From assembly GCA_003162415.1 (NCBI GenBank), contig PMOL01000011.1, positions 20,701 to 84,700 on the forward strand: a stretch of 64,000 nt of DNA. The letters are read 5' to 3'. The translations under genes were made by a program, and so were the position numbers. Below the pieces are notes generated by a model that made no database searches, had not been told where the DNA came from, and was given only the letters and a program-made list of their open reading frames with translations. The number at the start of each line of letters is the position of its first letter. Position 1 is the stretch's first letter. Origin of the DNA: Candidatus Dormiibacterota bacterium. GTDB lineage: Bacteria > Chloroflexota > Dormibacteria > Aeolococcales > Aeolococcaceae. Positions 52,767-61,536 of the stretch are shown here, one piece after another.

Positions 52767-54676
52767 CGGCGGACGAATCGGTACACCCGCGCCGAGTGGG
52801 GGCGGAGTTCGACGTCAAAACTGTCGGGGATACCTTCCAAGTCCGCCCGAGTGTGTATTCGCGGCTCTTCGACAGACCAGGCCGCGCTGCTGTCGAATAG
52901 CATCGGGTTTAGCCACACATTGCCGTGGTATTCGCAATCCCTCGGATTCCATACACCCAGGACCACCGACTCGTCGGATGCCTCATAGACGAACGTCCAT
53001 ACGTCATGTGCCCCTGACCACGCGTACCTTCGAGCGCCCAGCGCTTTCACTGCCGCGACTACCCCTTCGGGAGAGGAAGGGACCAACTTTCCCTCTGATC
53101 GCGCCTTTGCGACGACTTGCCTGAAAGCGTGATCTTCCACACCAGCCAAGGTTCGTGTTGGCAAACCACTCACCTCGACCAGTAAGCCGGACGTGTCCAA
53201 AAGGTCGGTGAGAGCCTTCATGAAGGCGCCGGAGGTGACGGGCAAACCCGCATGAACGAGAATCTTTGGAACTTCTCCCGGAGAAACTCCTGGGATCCAC
53301 AAACGAAAGTCTACGTCTGCTCCTACAAGCGCGCGAAATGTGGCCCACCAGTCGGGAGAGGCCTTGGCCTCGTCCGCAGTAAGCCAGTGATTGGGTAACG
53401 TCGACCAGTCTCGGTCCGTCTCCATGTAGGTGGACTGATGATCCTCCAGACTCCATAGAAGCCCGACGTCCGCAATGTGTTGGTCCATCTGCCCAATGCC
53501 ACGGTATGAGGCCACCACTTTTTGAAAGCGCTCAAATCGGTTGCGGCGGATCTTTCCTGTCAGGTTGACGGGCGCGTAGCTCCAATCGTCTCGCTCGACA
53601 AACATGTAGAAGTTCAAACCGCGAAGGCCTGCCGCCTGCGCCGCCATAGGCATGTACTCTGAGTGGTCTTCGGAGATAAAGCCAAACTCGTCGTCAAGCC
53701 CGATCCAACCGGACTGGAATTCGGCTGCCCAGGGAAATGAGAAGCGAGCCCGATGCAGACGGTACCACCAGTTGGCGACCAACGCCTGATCCCCAAGGAG
53801 ATCTCGAGGCATGCAAAGGTTCATCCCAATGGAGTCGAGCTCGGGCGCGACCGCGGTCCAGTCGATGTAGCCTAGGAGCTGCTTCATATTGGTATACGTT
53901 GGAACCACCATCCCGGCTTGCTTGTAGAAGTCGCGACAGCGCCAGGTGAATTCCCGTATCTTCGCATTCAGAAACCGAAAGGTTTCGAACGAGTACCCCG
54001 GAGGGTCTTCCTCATATCTGGGGCCCCGAATGTCCGACCATGCACCAAACTCTGTTCCGCAGGCAGCATTAAGCACCTCGATGGTCCCGTGCTCCTCCGT
54101 AAGCCAGTCCCTCAGTTGGGCGTCGTAATACGCTGCGTCGTATGGGATATAGACATCGCCATCCACGCCGAATTGGCTCTGGGGCGTGTTGTAGGGGTAG
54201 AGGATCTCGTTATCCACGCCGAGAAGAGCAACGGGGCCCCCCGCTGTGACCTGGGCTGGAGCGAGCACCTCGCATACGGCGTTCACGTACTCGCGAGTAC
54301 GCTCGAGGAATCGAGGGTGAAGCCTATCCAAGGTCATCACATCTCGAGCAGGTCCTCTCGTCTCCCACTCAGCGTCGATGATCGGGCCGGGACGCACCAA
54401 AACTAACAGTTGCTTCTCCGCACACATCTCGAGAAAGCCCGCGAGGTTCCGGGAATCGTTGGTTCTTCCAGTGAAATCAAAGTCATGTGCCGTAGGTTCA
54501 TGGAAATCCCAGCAGATGAAGATCGATACCAAGTCAATGCCGGCCTCCTTGATTGCGTCCAACGTGCGGGGCCACCAAAGTGCGTTATGCCGGAAATACT
54601 CAAACTGAGCCGCAACCAGCGGCGCTTCTCGCCCGTCAAGTTTGAAGCCATCGGGACCGAGGCTCACGTGGGTCAT
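52763..54676 (-). CDS. glycoside hydrolase, GH35/GH42-like beta-galactosidase family
   Basis: A 637-residue protein from ATG 54676 (GGAG, spacing 5). The TIM-barrel start is LVAAQFEYFRHNALWWPRTL with EAGIDLVSIFICWDFHEP. The acid/base pair is in VALLGVDNEILYPYNTP and the nucleophile in PWAAEFQSGWIGLDDE. A C-terminal beta-sandwich follows. No signal peptide, so it acts inside the cell on an imported glycoside. With two ring-opening amidohydrolases in the same operon, it may release the sugar of a nucleoside-like or N-glycosidic compound (inference). Confidence 0.85.
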   Translation of the reverse strand: MTHVSLGPDGFKLDGREAPLVAAQFEYFRHNALWWPRTLDAIKEAGIDLVSIFICWDFHEPTAHDFDFTGRTNDSRNLAGFLEMCAEKQLLVLVRPGPIIDAEWETRGPARDVMTLDRLHPRFLERTREYVNAVCEVLAPAQVTAGGPVALLGVDNEILYPYNTPQSQFGVDGDVYIPYDAAYYDAQLRDWLTEEHGTIEVLNAACGTEFGAWSDIRGPRYEEDPPGYSFETFRFLNAKIREFTWRCRDFYKQAGMVVPTYTNMKQLLGYIDWTAVAPELDSIGMNLCMPRDLLGDQALVANWWYRLHRARFSFPWAAEFQSGWIGLDDEFGFISEDHSEYMPMAAQAAGLRGLNFYMFVERDDWSYAPVNLTGKIRRNRFERFQKVVASYRGIGQMDQHIADVGLLWSLEDHQSTYMETDRDWSTLPNHWLTADEAKASPDWWATFRALVGADVDFRLWIPGVSPGEVPKILVHAGLPVTSGAFMKALTDLLDTSGLLVEVSGLPTRTLAGVEDHAFRQVVAKARSEGKLVPSSPEGVVAAVKALGARRYAWSGAHDVWTFVYEASDESVVLGVWNPRDCEYHGNVWLNPMLFDSSAAWSVEEPRIHTRADLEGIPDSFDVELRPHSARVYRFVRR

Positions 54677-54784
54677 CACCTCTCCTTTGAGCATCCGTGG
54701 ATTAATAATCTGCAACGGAACTCGTGCTCCGTCGAGTCAGCTGGGCGCGCCGGCCGAGACCACCCGGTACCGCGGAGACACGTC

Positions 54785-56167
54785 TCACGAAACACCGAGG
54801 TCAGCCTCCACGGCTCTTATCGAGTCGGCGAGTCGAGACGCGATTTCAGCGGTTTGCTCTTCCGTGATGATTAGCGGCGGGCAGAGCGTCACGTGGTCGC
54901 CGATTAGTCCATCCACGGTCCCCGTGCCGGGATAGACGATTAGGCCATTCTCGTAAGCTTTCTCGGTCAAACGTCGAGACAGGCGCGCTTCCGCAGGAAA
55001 GGGCGTCTTTGAGTCGCGATCTTGCACAAATTCAATTCCGATAAGGAGTCCCTTGCCTCTCACGTCGCCGACAATGTCGCTGGTATCCATAAGTGGGACG
55101 AGCGCATCACGAAGCCACGAACCGGCCTGTCGCGCGTGCGATGCGATGTCGCGCTCGGCCATGAGTCGAATAGCGGCCGCACCAGCCGCGCACACGATCG
55201 GGTCGGACGCGAATGTGAAGTTGTGTTCTAGAAGACCCGATCCCTGCTCGAAAGCGCGAGCAACTCCTTCGCGGATCCCCACTACGCCGATCGGAACAAA
55301 ACCAGCAGCGACTCCCTTGCCCATCACGACTAGGTCGGGCACGACATTCCAATGATCGAGGGCAAGATTCGTGCCACTGCGGCCGATCGCTGTAAATACC
55401 TCATCCAGGATTAGTAGGACGCCATATTCATCGCAAATCTCGCGCACGCGTCTTAGGTAATTGTCTGGCGGGACCACAGCTCCCATTGTTGATCCACCAA
55501 TCGTTTCCATGACGAAGCCGGCCACACTCTCCGGTCCTGCCCGCTCGATTGCGACACGCAGATATTCGGCAAACCTGATGCCGCAATCCGCGTGATTCTC
55601 CATGCTTCCGCATCGGTAACAGTTGGGCGGTTCAATGTGGGGAAAGGGAAGCAAGAGTGGGAGGTGTCGCCTTCTGCGGGCCAAGTGACCGCCCACCGCC
55701 TGAGTTGCGAGCGTATTCCCATGGAAGCTCTGCCAACGTCCGATGAATTGATATCTCGTGCCCTGACCCCTCTCCACGTGATACTGCCTCGCGATCTTTA
55801 GGGCACTCTCCATCGCCTCAGAGCCGCCGCAACAAACGAAGAAGTCACTGATCTCGTTTGGACAAACGCTGGCCAGCTCGGCTGCAAACTCAGTGACTAC
55901 GTCCGTTGTGAATTGCATGGCGTGAACATACGGGAGCCGATAAGCCTGAGCCGACATGGCATCAACGATTTCAGGGACCGAGTATCCGAGCGCCAGCACC
56001 CCAACACCCGCGGCGGCGTCCAGGAGCCGATGGCCGGAACTGTCAATCACTTCCACCCCTTCTCCCCGAAGCAACCTCGGATAATCCTTGCGAAGGTCGG
56101 GTTGAAGCATGGTCGCCACCCTTCCCGCGAGGTGCCTTCCCTGAGCGGACCCTATCACGGAACTCAT
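54785..56167 (-). CDS. class III PLP-dependent aminotransferase
   Basis: A 460-residue fold-type I enzyme. LDAAAGVGVLALGYSVPEIV, FFVCCGGSEAMESALKIARQ (PLP phosphate), LILDEVFTAIGRSG (Asp) and LVVMGKGVAAGFVPIG (Schiff-base Lys), then NFTFASDPIVCAAGAAAIRL. Class III members use omega-amino acids such as beta-alanine or beta-aminoisobutyrate, the products of pyrimidine ring cleavage, which suits its neighbours. An unusual NCYRCGSMENHADCGIRFAE with three Cys lies mid-chain. The start is ATG 56167, with an alternative ATG near 56110. Confidence 0.9.
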   Translation of the reverse strand: MSSVIGSAQGRHLAGRVATMLQPDLRKDYPRLLRGEGVEVIDSSGHRLLDAAAGVGVLALGYSVPEIVDAMSAQAYRLPYVHAMQFTTDVVTEFAAELASVCPNEISDFFVCCGGSEAMESALKIARQYHVERGQGTRYQFIGRWQSFHGNTLATQAVGGHLARRRRHLPLLLPFPHIEPPNCYRCGSMENHADCGIRFAEYLRVAIERAGPESVAGFVMETIGGSTMGAVVPPDNYLRRVREICDEYGVLLILDEVFTAIGRSGTNLALDHWNVVPDLVVMGKGVAAGFVPIGVVGIREGVARAFEQGSGLLEHNFTFASDPIVCAAGAAAIRLMAERDIASHARQAGSWLRDALVPLMDTSDIVGDVRGKGLLIGIEFVQDRDSKTPFPAEARLSRRLTEKAYENGLIVYPGTGTVDGLIGDHVTLCPPLIITEEQTAEIASRLADSIRAVEADLGVS

Positions 56168-56171
56168 CCCC

Positions 56172-56990
56172 TTATAGGTCCTCGGTAGCGCAAACCAGAG
56201 CCGAATAGAGATCAGGACGCCGATCCCGGTACATTGGGTACTTCCTGCGCCATTGGTCGACGTCGCGTTGATCGATGTCCGCGGAGATCACCTCTTCGTT
56301 CTTATCGGAAGCGCTCGAGAGAACCTCTCCTCCGGGCGAAACAATCAAACTCTGCCCCGAGAACTCCCAATCGTCCTCCTTCCCAACCTTGTTGCATACG
56401 AGAAGGAAGCAGCCGTTCTCGAACGCGCGGGAGATATGCAGTTCGCGCCACACTGGATGACGTGGCGCTGCGAAAGGTGCGATGATCAACTCGGCTCCGC
56501 GAAGGGCCAGCGTACGGGCCACCTCGGGGAAGAACGCGTCGTAGCAGATCATCAAACCGATCCGCCACCCGTCAAATGAGAAGGTCGGGAACTTCGACCC
56601 GAAACGAAAGTAGATTTTCTCAAGGCTGTAGACAGCCGCAGGGTGTGTCTTACGATACTCACCTAGTTGGTTCCCGTCGCGCCCGAAGAACACTGCCGTA
56701 TCGTAATAGGCACCCGGCCCGGACCTCTCGAAGATAGTTGCCACAGCTCCCACCTTCTCTTCCGCACAAACCGCGGCGATCGCCGATAGGGATGGGCCGT
56801 CTAATGGTTCCGCGTAGTCGAGATAAGCGTAATCACGGTGTTGGGGGAAATACTCGACATTGAAAAACTCCGGCAACACGACTAAATCAGCACCATCCAC
56901 CGCGGCAGCTCGAATCAACGCGACCGCCCGACGAACGTTGCCTTCTTTGTCGCCGGTCGCGCTGGTCATTTGAGCAGCAGCTACTCTCAC
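56172..56990 (-). CDS. carbon-nitrogen hydrolase (N-carbamoyl amino-acid amidase/beta-ureidopropionase-like)
   Basis: A 272-residue nitrilase-superfamily protein with the full triad: Glu in LVVLPEFFNVEYF, Lys in LGEYRKTHPAAVY, Cys in LMICYDAFFPEVA. The C-terminal YRDRRPDLYSAL matches the fragment at 45072. The GTG start is at 56990. It precedes the aminotransferase by 4 bp, so they are one unit: hydrolysis of an N-carbamoyl or amide bond followed by transamination. The enzyme would act in the cytoplasm on the hydantoinase product. Confidence 0.9.
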   Translation of the reverse strand: MRVAAAQMTSATGDKEGNVRRAVALIRAAAVDGADLVVLPEFFNVEYFPQHRDYAYLDYAEPLDGPSLSAIAAVCAEEKVGAVATIFERSGPGAYYDTAVFFGRDGNQLGEYRKTHPAAVYSLEKIYFRFGSKFPTFSFDGWRIGLMICYDAFFPEVARTLALRGAELIIAPFAAPRHPVWRELHISRAFENGCFLLVCNKVGKEDDWEFSGQSLIVSPGGEVLSSASDKNEEVISADIDQRDVDQWRRKYPMYRDRRPDLYSALVCATEDL

Positions 56991-57008
56991 CCTTTACGCT
57001 CCGCCGGT

Positions 57009-57950
57009 TCACCCGGTCATCAACTGCCAGCTCTTTACGCGCTCTTTGCGAATGTCAAGTAATGCGACCTTGAGCATCCCGGAGCCATACTCGCTGCCCG
57101 GATTTACGCACATCGTTCTCCCGAGCTGTTGAACGCTCTTCGACTCGTGTATGTGCCCGTGTAGTCCGACGAGGGGTTGAGCCTCTTCGATTACTGCCCG
57201 AACCGCCTTGGAACCAACGTTTGCCATTTCGACCTGACCGCCCTGTTGTTTGGGCTTGAAGTCCGAAGAGAGCGCCGGCGCCAAATCCAGGGTGGTCCCA
57301 TATGGCGGGACGTGAAAATTGAAGATCATGTGATCCATACTTCCAGCGCTCGCCACTAGAGTGCGCAGACGTTCTCCGAGCACCTCGTCGTCGAGTTCCC
57401 TCGGGGAGTCCCAGGGTGTTCGGTTTGAGTAGCCGTAGCTCACGAGTTCGTAGCCGCCGGGCAACTCAACCACCCTACCCTCACCGTTGATGATGTAATC
57501 GGCTCGAGTAAGCGCCGCAGACACGTCGTTCAAATCATCGTTGCCTGGCATCATGATGAGCGGGATCCCCTTCGGCTCCAATCGCTCTGCCGCGAGTTCA
57601 ACCCAGTCTCGAACTGTGCGAAGCATGGCTGCACGGAACGCATCCTCGCGAGCCGTCGGATCAGTGTCGAGGATTGCCTTTTCATCGCGAGTTACGATGA
57701 TTGTGTAGTGGCCCGAAAGCCGAATCAGACGCTCGAGCTCTTTACGCTCCCCTTCCGTCTCAGCGGTGACCTCCCTCCCGGCAATGTGGGTCACCCAGCC
57801 GCCGGTCGTTTGCACCACCGGAACCAGAACCTTTCCGGTTATATCTCCTCCCAAGACGAGAGCGTCCGCGCGATATGCAGCTGCCGAATTGAGAAACTTC
57901 CGAAAACACTGCTCGGATCCGTGTACGTCGGTTGCGAAGACCAGCCTCAC
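57009..57950 (-). CDS. calcineurin-like metallophosphoesterase
   Basis: A 313-residue protein from GTG 57950, which overlaps the preceding stop (GTGA). The dimetal motifs are all present: ATDVHGS (D8, H10), LGGDITG (D36), MMPGNDD (Asn-Asp), FNFHVPPYG (His) and GLHGHIHES (GHxH), then VNPGSEYGSG. An insert of about 100 residues lies between the second and third motifs. It could be a nuclease, phosphodiesterase or nucleotidase. Its fixed coupling with a nucleotidyltransferase gene suggests opposing or sequential nucleotide chemistry. It is followed after 18 bp by the carbon-nitrogen hydrolase. Confidence 0.87.
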   Translation of the reverse strand: MRLVFATDVHGSEQCFRKFLNSAAAYRADALVLGGDITGKVLVPVVQTTGGWVTHIAGREVTAETEGERKELERLIRLSGHYTIIVTRDEKAILDTDPTAREDAFRAAMLRTVRDWVELAAERLEPKGIPLIMMPGNDDLNDVSAALTRADYIINGEGRVVELPGGYELVSYGYSNRTPWDSPRELDDEVLGERLRTLVASAGSMDHMIFNFHVPPYGTTLDLAPALSSDFKPKQQGGQVEMANVGSKAVRAVIEEAQPLVGLHGHIHESKSVQQLGRTMCVNPGSEYGSGMLKVALLDIRKERVKSWQLMTG

Positions 57951-58663
57951 CGGTCGACCTCCTCGACGTCCTCGTACCAGGGGTACCGATCCCCCACTTT
58001 CGAACGCAGCCTCCACTTGAGACTCTTCGGCGAGGCATCCACCACCGACAGCAGCTCACGGGTGCGTGTCTGTACCCGGTCGGAAGATACACCCGGGGGG
58101 AATTCGTCACTTTCGAGCAGGCGCTGAAGAGTCCCGGTCACGGTCCGAAACAGACCCCAATCCCTTGCACAAAGACCTGCGATGTATGCACCGTTGATCA
58201 GTTCCTGGTCGGTCTCGCCAATCGGGTGGCTATTCAGCAACACGAGAGCGTCCTCTAGGTCTTTCCTATTCAATTTGATTATCTGGAGCTTCGTGAGAAG
58301 GAGATCCGCGAGTGGAATCGTCGGGTAGTCATCCGAGAGCCGGCTCACCAATGGAAGCTCGTGGCACATGCGGAAGACGTCCAGGAGCACATCCACTTTC
58401 GCACGGGTCGTGGGGTGCTCAAACACAAGACGATACCGGCCGTGCAGGGTATTTAGCTTCGGATCAAACGCGTAGCCTCGGCCGCGAAACACCTTTTTTA
58501 TTCGCGTCACGTCGGCGTGTCTGCCTATGAAGTCCAAATCCGCGAACGGGCGCCACGGCGCCACGGCTGGACCTCCGGCGTGGCTCGCCCCTCGGCAATG
58601 TACAAGTATGGCAACGCCCCCCATCAGCCTCAGCTCGAATGCTTCTGCGCGCGCGTCATCCAC
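57947..58663 (-). CDS. nucleotidyltransferase-like protein (paralogue of the 46262 gene)
   Basis: A 238-residue protein from GTG 58663; similarity to its paralogue extends some 15 codons upstream without a normal start, so the true start may differ. Motifs: MGGVAILVHC, WRPFADLDFIGR (D42, D44), EHPTTRAKVDVLLD (D91), then YPTIPLADLLLTKLQIIKLN and RKDLEDALVLL. The last block ends KWRLRSKVG..YPWYEDVEEVDR. The Pol-beta catalytic pattern (GG, DxD, third Asp) is complete, as in AbiEii/MNT-type toxins or tRNA-modifying enzymes. It is the first gene of the coupled pair with the metallophosphoesterase. Confidence 0.75.
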   Translation of the reverse strand: MDDARAEAFELRLMGGVAILVHCRGASHAGGPAVAPWRPFADLDFIGRHADVTRIKKVFRGRGYAFDPKLNTLHGRYRLVFEHPTTRAKVDVLLDVFRMCHELPLVSRLSDDYPTIPLADLLLTKLQIIKLNRKDLEDALVLLNSHPIGETDQELINGAYIAGLCARDWGLFRTVTGTLQRLLESDEFPPGVSSDRVQTRTRELLSVVDASPKSLKWRLRSKVGDRYPWYEDVEEVDR

Positions 58664-58794
58664 TATTCGGCAGCCTTCTTCAGCGAGCGCCTCGGCTTCG
58701 AGAGCCCATACCTCAGAATTAATTGCTGACGTTCCCGCCGTCCGGCAGGCAGGCGCACCTGAGCCTCAAAGCCACGGCTGCGGACCTGCGTCTC

Positions 58795-60414
58795 TCACTC
58801 GGGTGGAAGCTCACGCTGTCCCATAAGCAGATCCACGCCCCGCCGCTTGTTCACAAAGTACGACGCGCCGTAAACAACTCCCCCCAAGACCATTATCACA
58901 ACGATGCTCCATATCCCCACCGGAGCATTCGCACCTAGTGCAGAGTTCGTCATGAGTAGGATGAAGTAGCTGACAAACATGGCAAGCGAGATGACTCCTA
59001 GCCACGTAAAGATCGGAATGCCGAGGAGCCGACCATGATACGGCGATGAGTCATGGAGGTCGCGCCGTCGATAGGCAAACGCTATCCCTGCGATCGCTAC
59101 CAATATGAATGTGAGCATCTGACCAGCCGCTCCGCTGAACGCGAAGGTCGTGAAATTCGAGGGCCCGAAAATGAACACGGCGGAGCAAACAGCCACGAGC
59201 AAGACCACCGCTATGACCGCGTTCCTCGGCGCGTGGAACTTATCGTCGACACTCGCAAGAGAGGCGGGCAAGATCCGGTCGAACGACCAGGCGAAGACAT
59301 TCCTTGTCACGACCAGCAGCGATGCCGGAATGGTCAAGAACCCACCGATGATAAAGGCAGACCAGATGAAGATTGCGAGAATAGTCCCGTGCGTAATGGT
59401 TGGGTAAAAGTAGACGGTCGGCTCGATTGGAAATGGATACGCCTTGACGCCGGTCTGGAAGAGAGTCTCCATGGCACCCATGAAATCGTTGCCTGCGAAT
59501 CGCGCCACTGCCCATCCAGTCACCGCGAACACTACAGTCGCGAATACGACGCTCCCAACCATCGCGACCAATGCGTTCCGGCGAGGGCTTCGAATTTCCC
59601 CGGCGGTGTATGCGGACACCTGGGAGAAGCCTAGAACGGCCCACATCAAAGGAAACGACGCAAGTGTTGCAAGCCAGGAGAAGCCCGACTGTGTTGGGTA
59701 GCCTGCGTGGTTAGCCGCAGCGGTCAACGCAGCTCGGCTCGTATGGTACTGGACCAAGGATGAGTCCAATTGGGCGCTGCTCGTGAGCAAAGCCGTGATG
59801 ATCCCTATGGCCAGCCCGATGAGCATAAGGATAAAGAGGACGTATGTCACGCGCATCAGCGACCGGAAGCCCCGCGCCAACCCCCACCCAATGATGGCGA
59901 GGACGATCATGGAGCCGATGAACCGTGGCCATGGGTGCTGAAGGGCAATAGCAAAGTTCAGTAGCGTGCTGCTACCAGTGGTGATCGAAAGTGCGAAGAA
60001 GAGACTACTAAAGCCCGTCCCCACTATCCACCCGCCTTGGATACCTTGAAAGAATATGACCCACACAGTCATGTTCCAGTTCGCCATGAACCCCAAGATT
60101 GGGTGCAAAACTCTTCCCACGAAGATGAAGTCGCCCCCTGTTCTCGGCATCGCCGCCGTAAAGAATGCATAGAGGAGGACGGGAAAGAGAGCGATCACGC
60201 CCGTGAGGGTGATGGAAAGGGGAATGTTCGCGCCCGGAAACGCAAACGGAATGATCGATATCGTCAACAGCCCGAAGATGATGCTGATATATACGACCGT
60301 CATAACGAACATGTCGCGCGCCGACATCTCGCGAACAAGGCCCGTTGCCTTTCGCGTGTAGAAGTCTCCGCCGCCATGCACGGCGGTCGAGTCCTGAATC
60401 ACGCCATCTGCCAT
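58795..60414 (-). CDS. APC-superfamily amino acid/organic cation permease
   Basis: A 539-residue transporter from ATG 60414 (GGAGGG, spacing 7) with about 12 to 14 helices. It has the first-helix SARDMFVMTVVYISIIFGLL, AAMPRTGGDFIFVGRVLHPI (typical APC loop), FSQVSAYTAGEIRSPRRNAL and DDKFHAPRNAVIAVVLLVA. It probably imports the nitrogen compound broken down by the genes that follow. Two GGTAACG-type sites (60535-60558) lie about 120 to 145 bp upstream. Confidence 0.9.
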   Translation of the reverse strand: MADGVIQDSTAVHGGGDFYTRKATGLVREMSARDMFVMTVVYISIIFGLLTISIIPFAFPGANIPLSITLTGVIALFPVLLYAFFTAAMPRTGGDFIFVGRVLHPILGFMANWNMTVWVIFFQGIQGGWIVGTGFSSLFFALSITTGSSTLLNFAIALQHPWPRFIGSMIVLAIIGWGLARGFRSLMRVTYVLFILMLIGLAIGIITALLTSSAQLDSSLVQYHTSRAALTAAANHAGYPTQSGFSWLATLASFPLMWAVLGFSQVSAYTAGEIRSPRRNALVAMVGSVVFATVVFAVTGWAVARFAGNDFMGAMETLFQTGVKAYPFPIEPTVYFYPTITHGTILAIFIWSAFIIGGFLTIPASLLVVTRNVFAWSFDRILPASLASVDDKFHAPRNAVIAVVLLVAVCSAVFIFGPSNFTTFAFSGAAGQMLTFILVAIAGIAFAYRRRDLHDSSPYHGRLLGIPIFTWLGVISLAMFVSYFILLMTNSALGANAPVGIWSIVVIMVLGGVVYGASYFVNKRRGVDLLMGQRELPPE

Positions 60415-61536
60415 TGCATTACCCTCCGGCGGATACAACGCCAATCAAACGCTCGCGGGCACCAGCCCCTGTGTACTTCCCGGATGTTCGGCTTGTTATT
60501 TAGGTGTGGCCTGACCAAGCGCCAACTCCCTCTTGGTAACGCCTTCGGTAACGTTATCAGAACGAGTTTTGCGACTTTACTCCGCTGTCCGACCGGATGT
60601 CAAGGCGGGAGCGGTGGTCTCCGGGTTTACCGAGAATCGCCCTCTGTCACGGGGGCTCGCTGAATACGGAGTCAACGTTGAGCAAGGCAGAAGGCCGGCA
60701 CCTGCGGGTGCTCAACCACGTCGACCTGGTGCGGGTAGGCAACGCCGAAGCGGCGGGGCTGCTGGTCGTCCCGATCCCCAAGTTCGGCGGCGACGAGTCA
60801 CATGTCGGACCGTGGGCAGCAGCTCTCGCACACGGAAACGAAGATCGATAACGCGCCCACGCTCTCGAACCAGCTCCGGCGGCGCGAGTGGGGCATTGGC
60901 GACGAATTCGAGTTCGCGCACCGCACCGAGACGCGCGCCGAGCACGCGCGCAAACGTTTCGAGGTCCAGCGAACACCACCCTGACTCACCCTGGTGTGCC
61001 AGCGATCTGCACACGCCTCCGGCGGCATCGCCGGCGCCTCGAGCGCATGCCCCTGCGCGCGAAGCCATAGGTTGCCGCAGATGGATGGGAGCCGCCACGA
61101 ACGGCAGGAGGGACGCGGCCCCGACCTGACTTAGCCCCTCATGGGCGCAGGAGACGGTCACCTGGCACCCCCGTCCGTCCGTCTCACGACAGGCTACGGT
61201 CGAACTCCGGCCAGAACGCGTAGATCTAGCTGGGGCCAAACGCCAGGCTGAGTAGGCTCTTCCCGCAGCGGTGATACACGCCGATGGGGCGGCCTGACTG
61301 CTATCCGCGCCCGGACGCACTTTCCTCGTGAGGTCGCGTCAATCCAAACCTAAGGATACGGGTGATTCAAGGGGCGCCGCGTGCACCCCGGCGAGGATGA
61401 CACAGATCCTGCTCACCGCGCTGAGAACTGATTGCTGCACCTACCCCGTGCGGCCATGCGGTCATCGACCCTTGCAGGATGCTGATGCCCGAGCACCGGG
61501 GCCACCTGAACCACGGCAAGCTGGCTCGACATTCAA
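60415..61536. other. long gene-free region between permease and transketolase genes
   Basis: 1.1 kb of GC-rich sequence with several long open frames but none with a ribosome site, domain or codon pattern I trust. It contains the paired GGTAACG sites near its left end and a run of Arg/Ala-rich reading frames at 60.7-61.3 kb. The base composition is higher in GC than the flanking genes. It may be an insertion remnant. Confidence 0.35.
60535..60558. promoter_or_regulatory. paired GGTAACG half-sites (LacI-type operator candidate)
   Basis: GGTAACG at 60535-60541 and ggtaacgttatc at 60547-60558. The second is a near-palindrome centred on CG, the layout of LacI-family operators. Similar sites lie before the cupin at 63720 (63805-63811), the bicupin at 18697 (18735-18741) and the propeller at 29008 (29202-29219). 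No LacI gene is in the window. Confidence 0.45.

Noticed and set aside
59053..59634. 193-codon plus-strand open frame
   Set aside because: Antisense to the APC permease; hydrophilic mirror of transmembrane codons.
60712..61320. 202-codon minus-strand open frame
   Set aside because: High-GC stretch with Ala/Arg bias, no start signal and no family; treated as chance opening.
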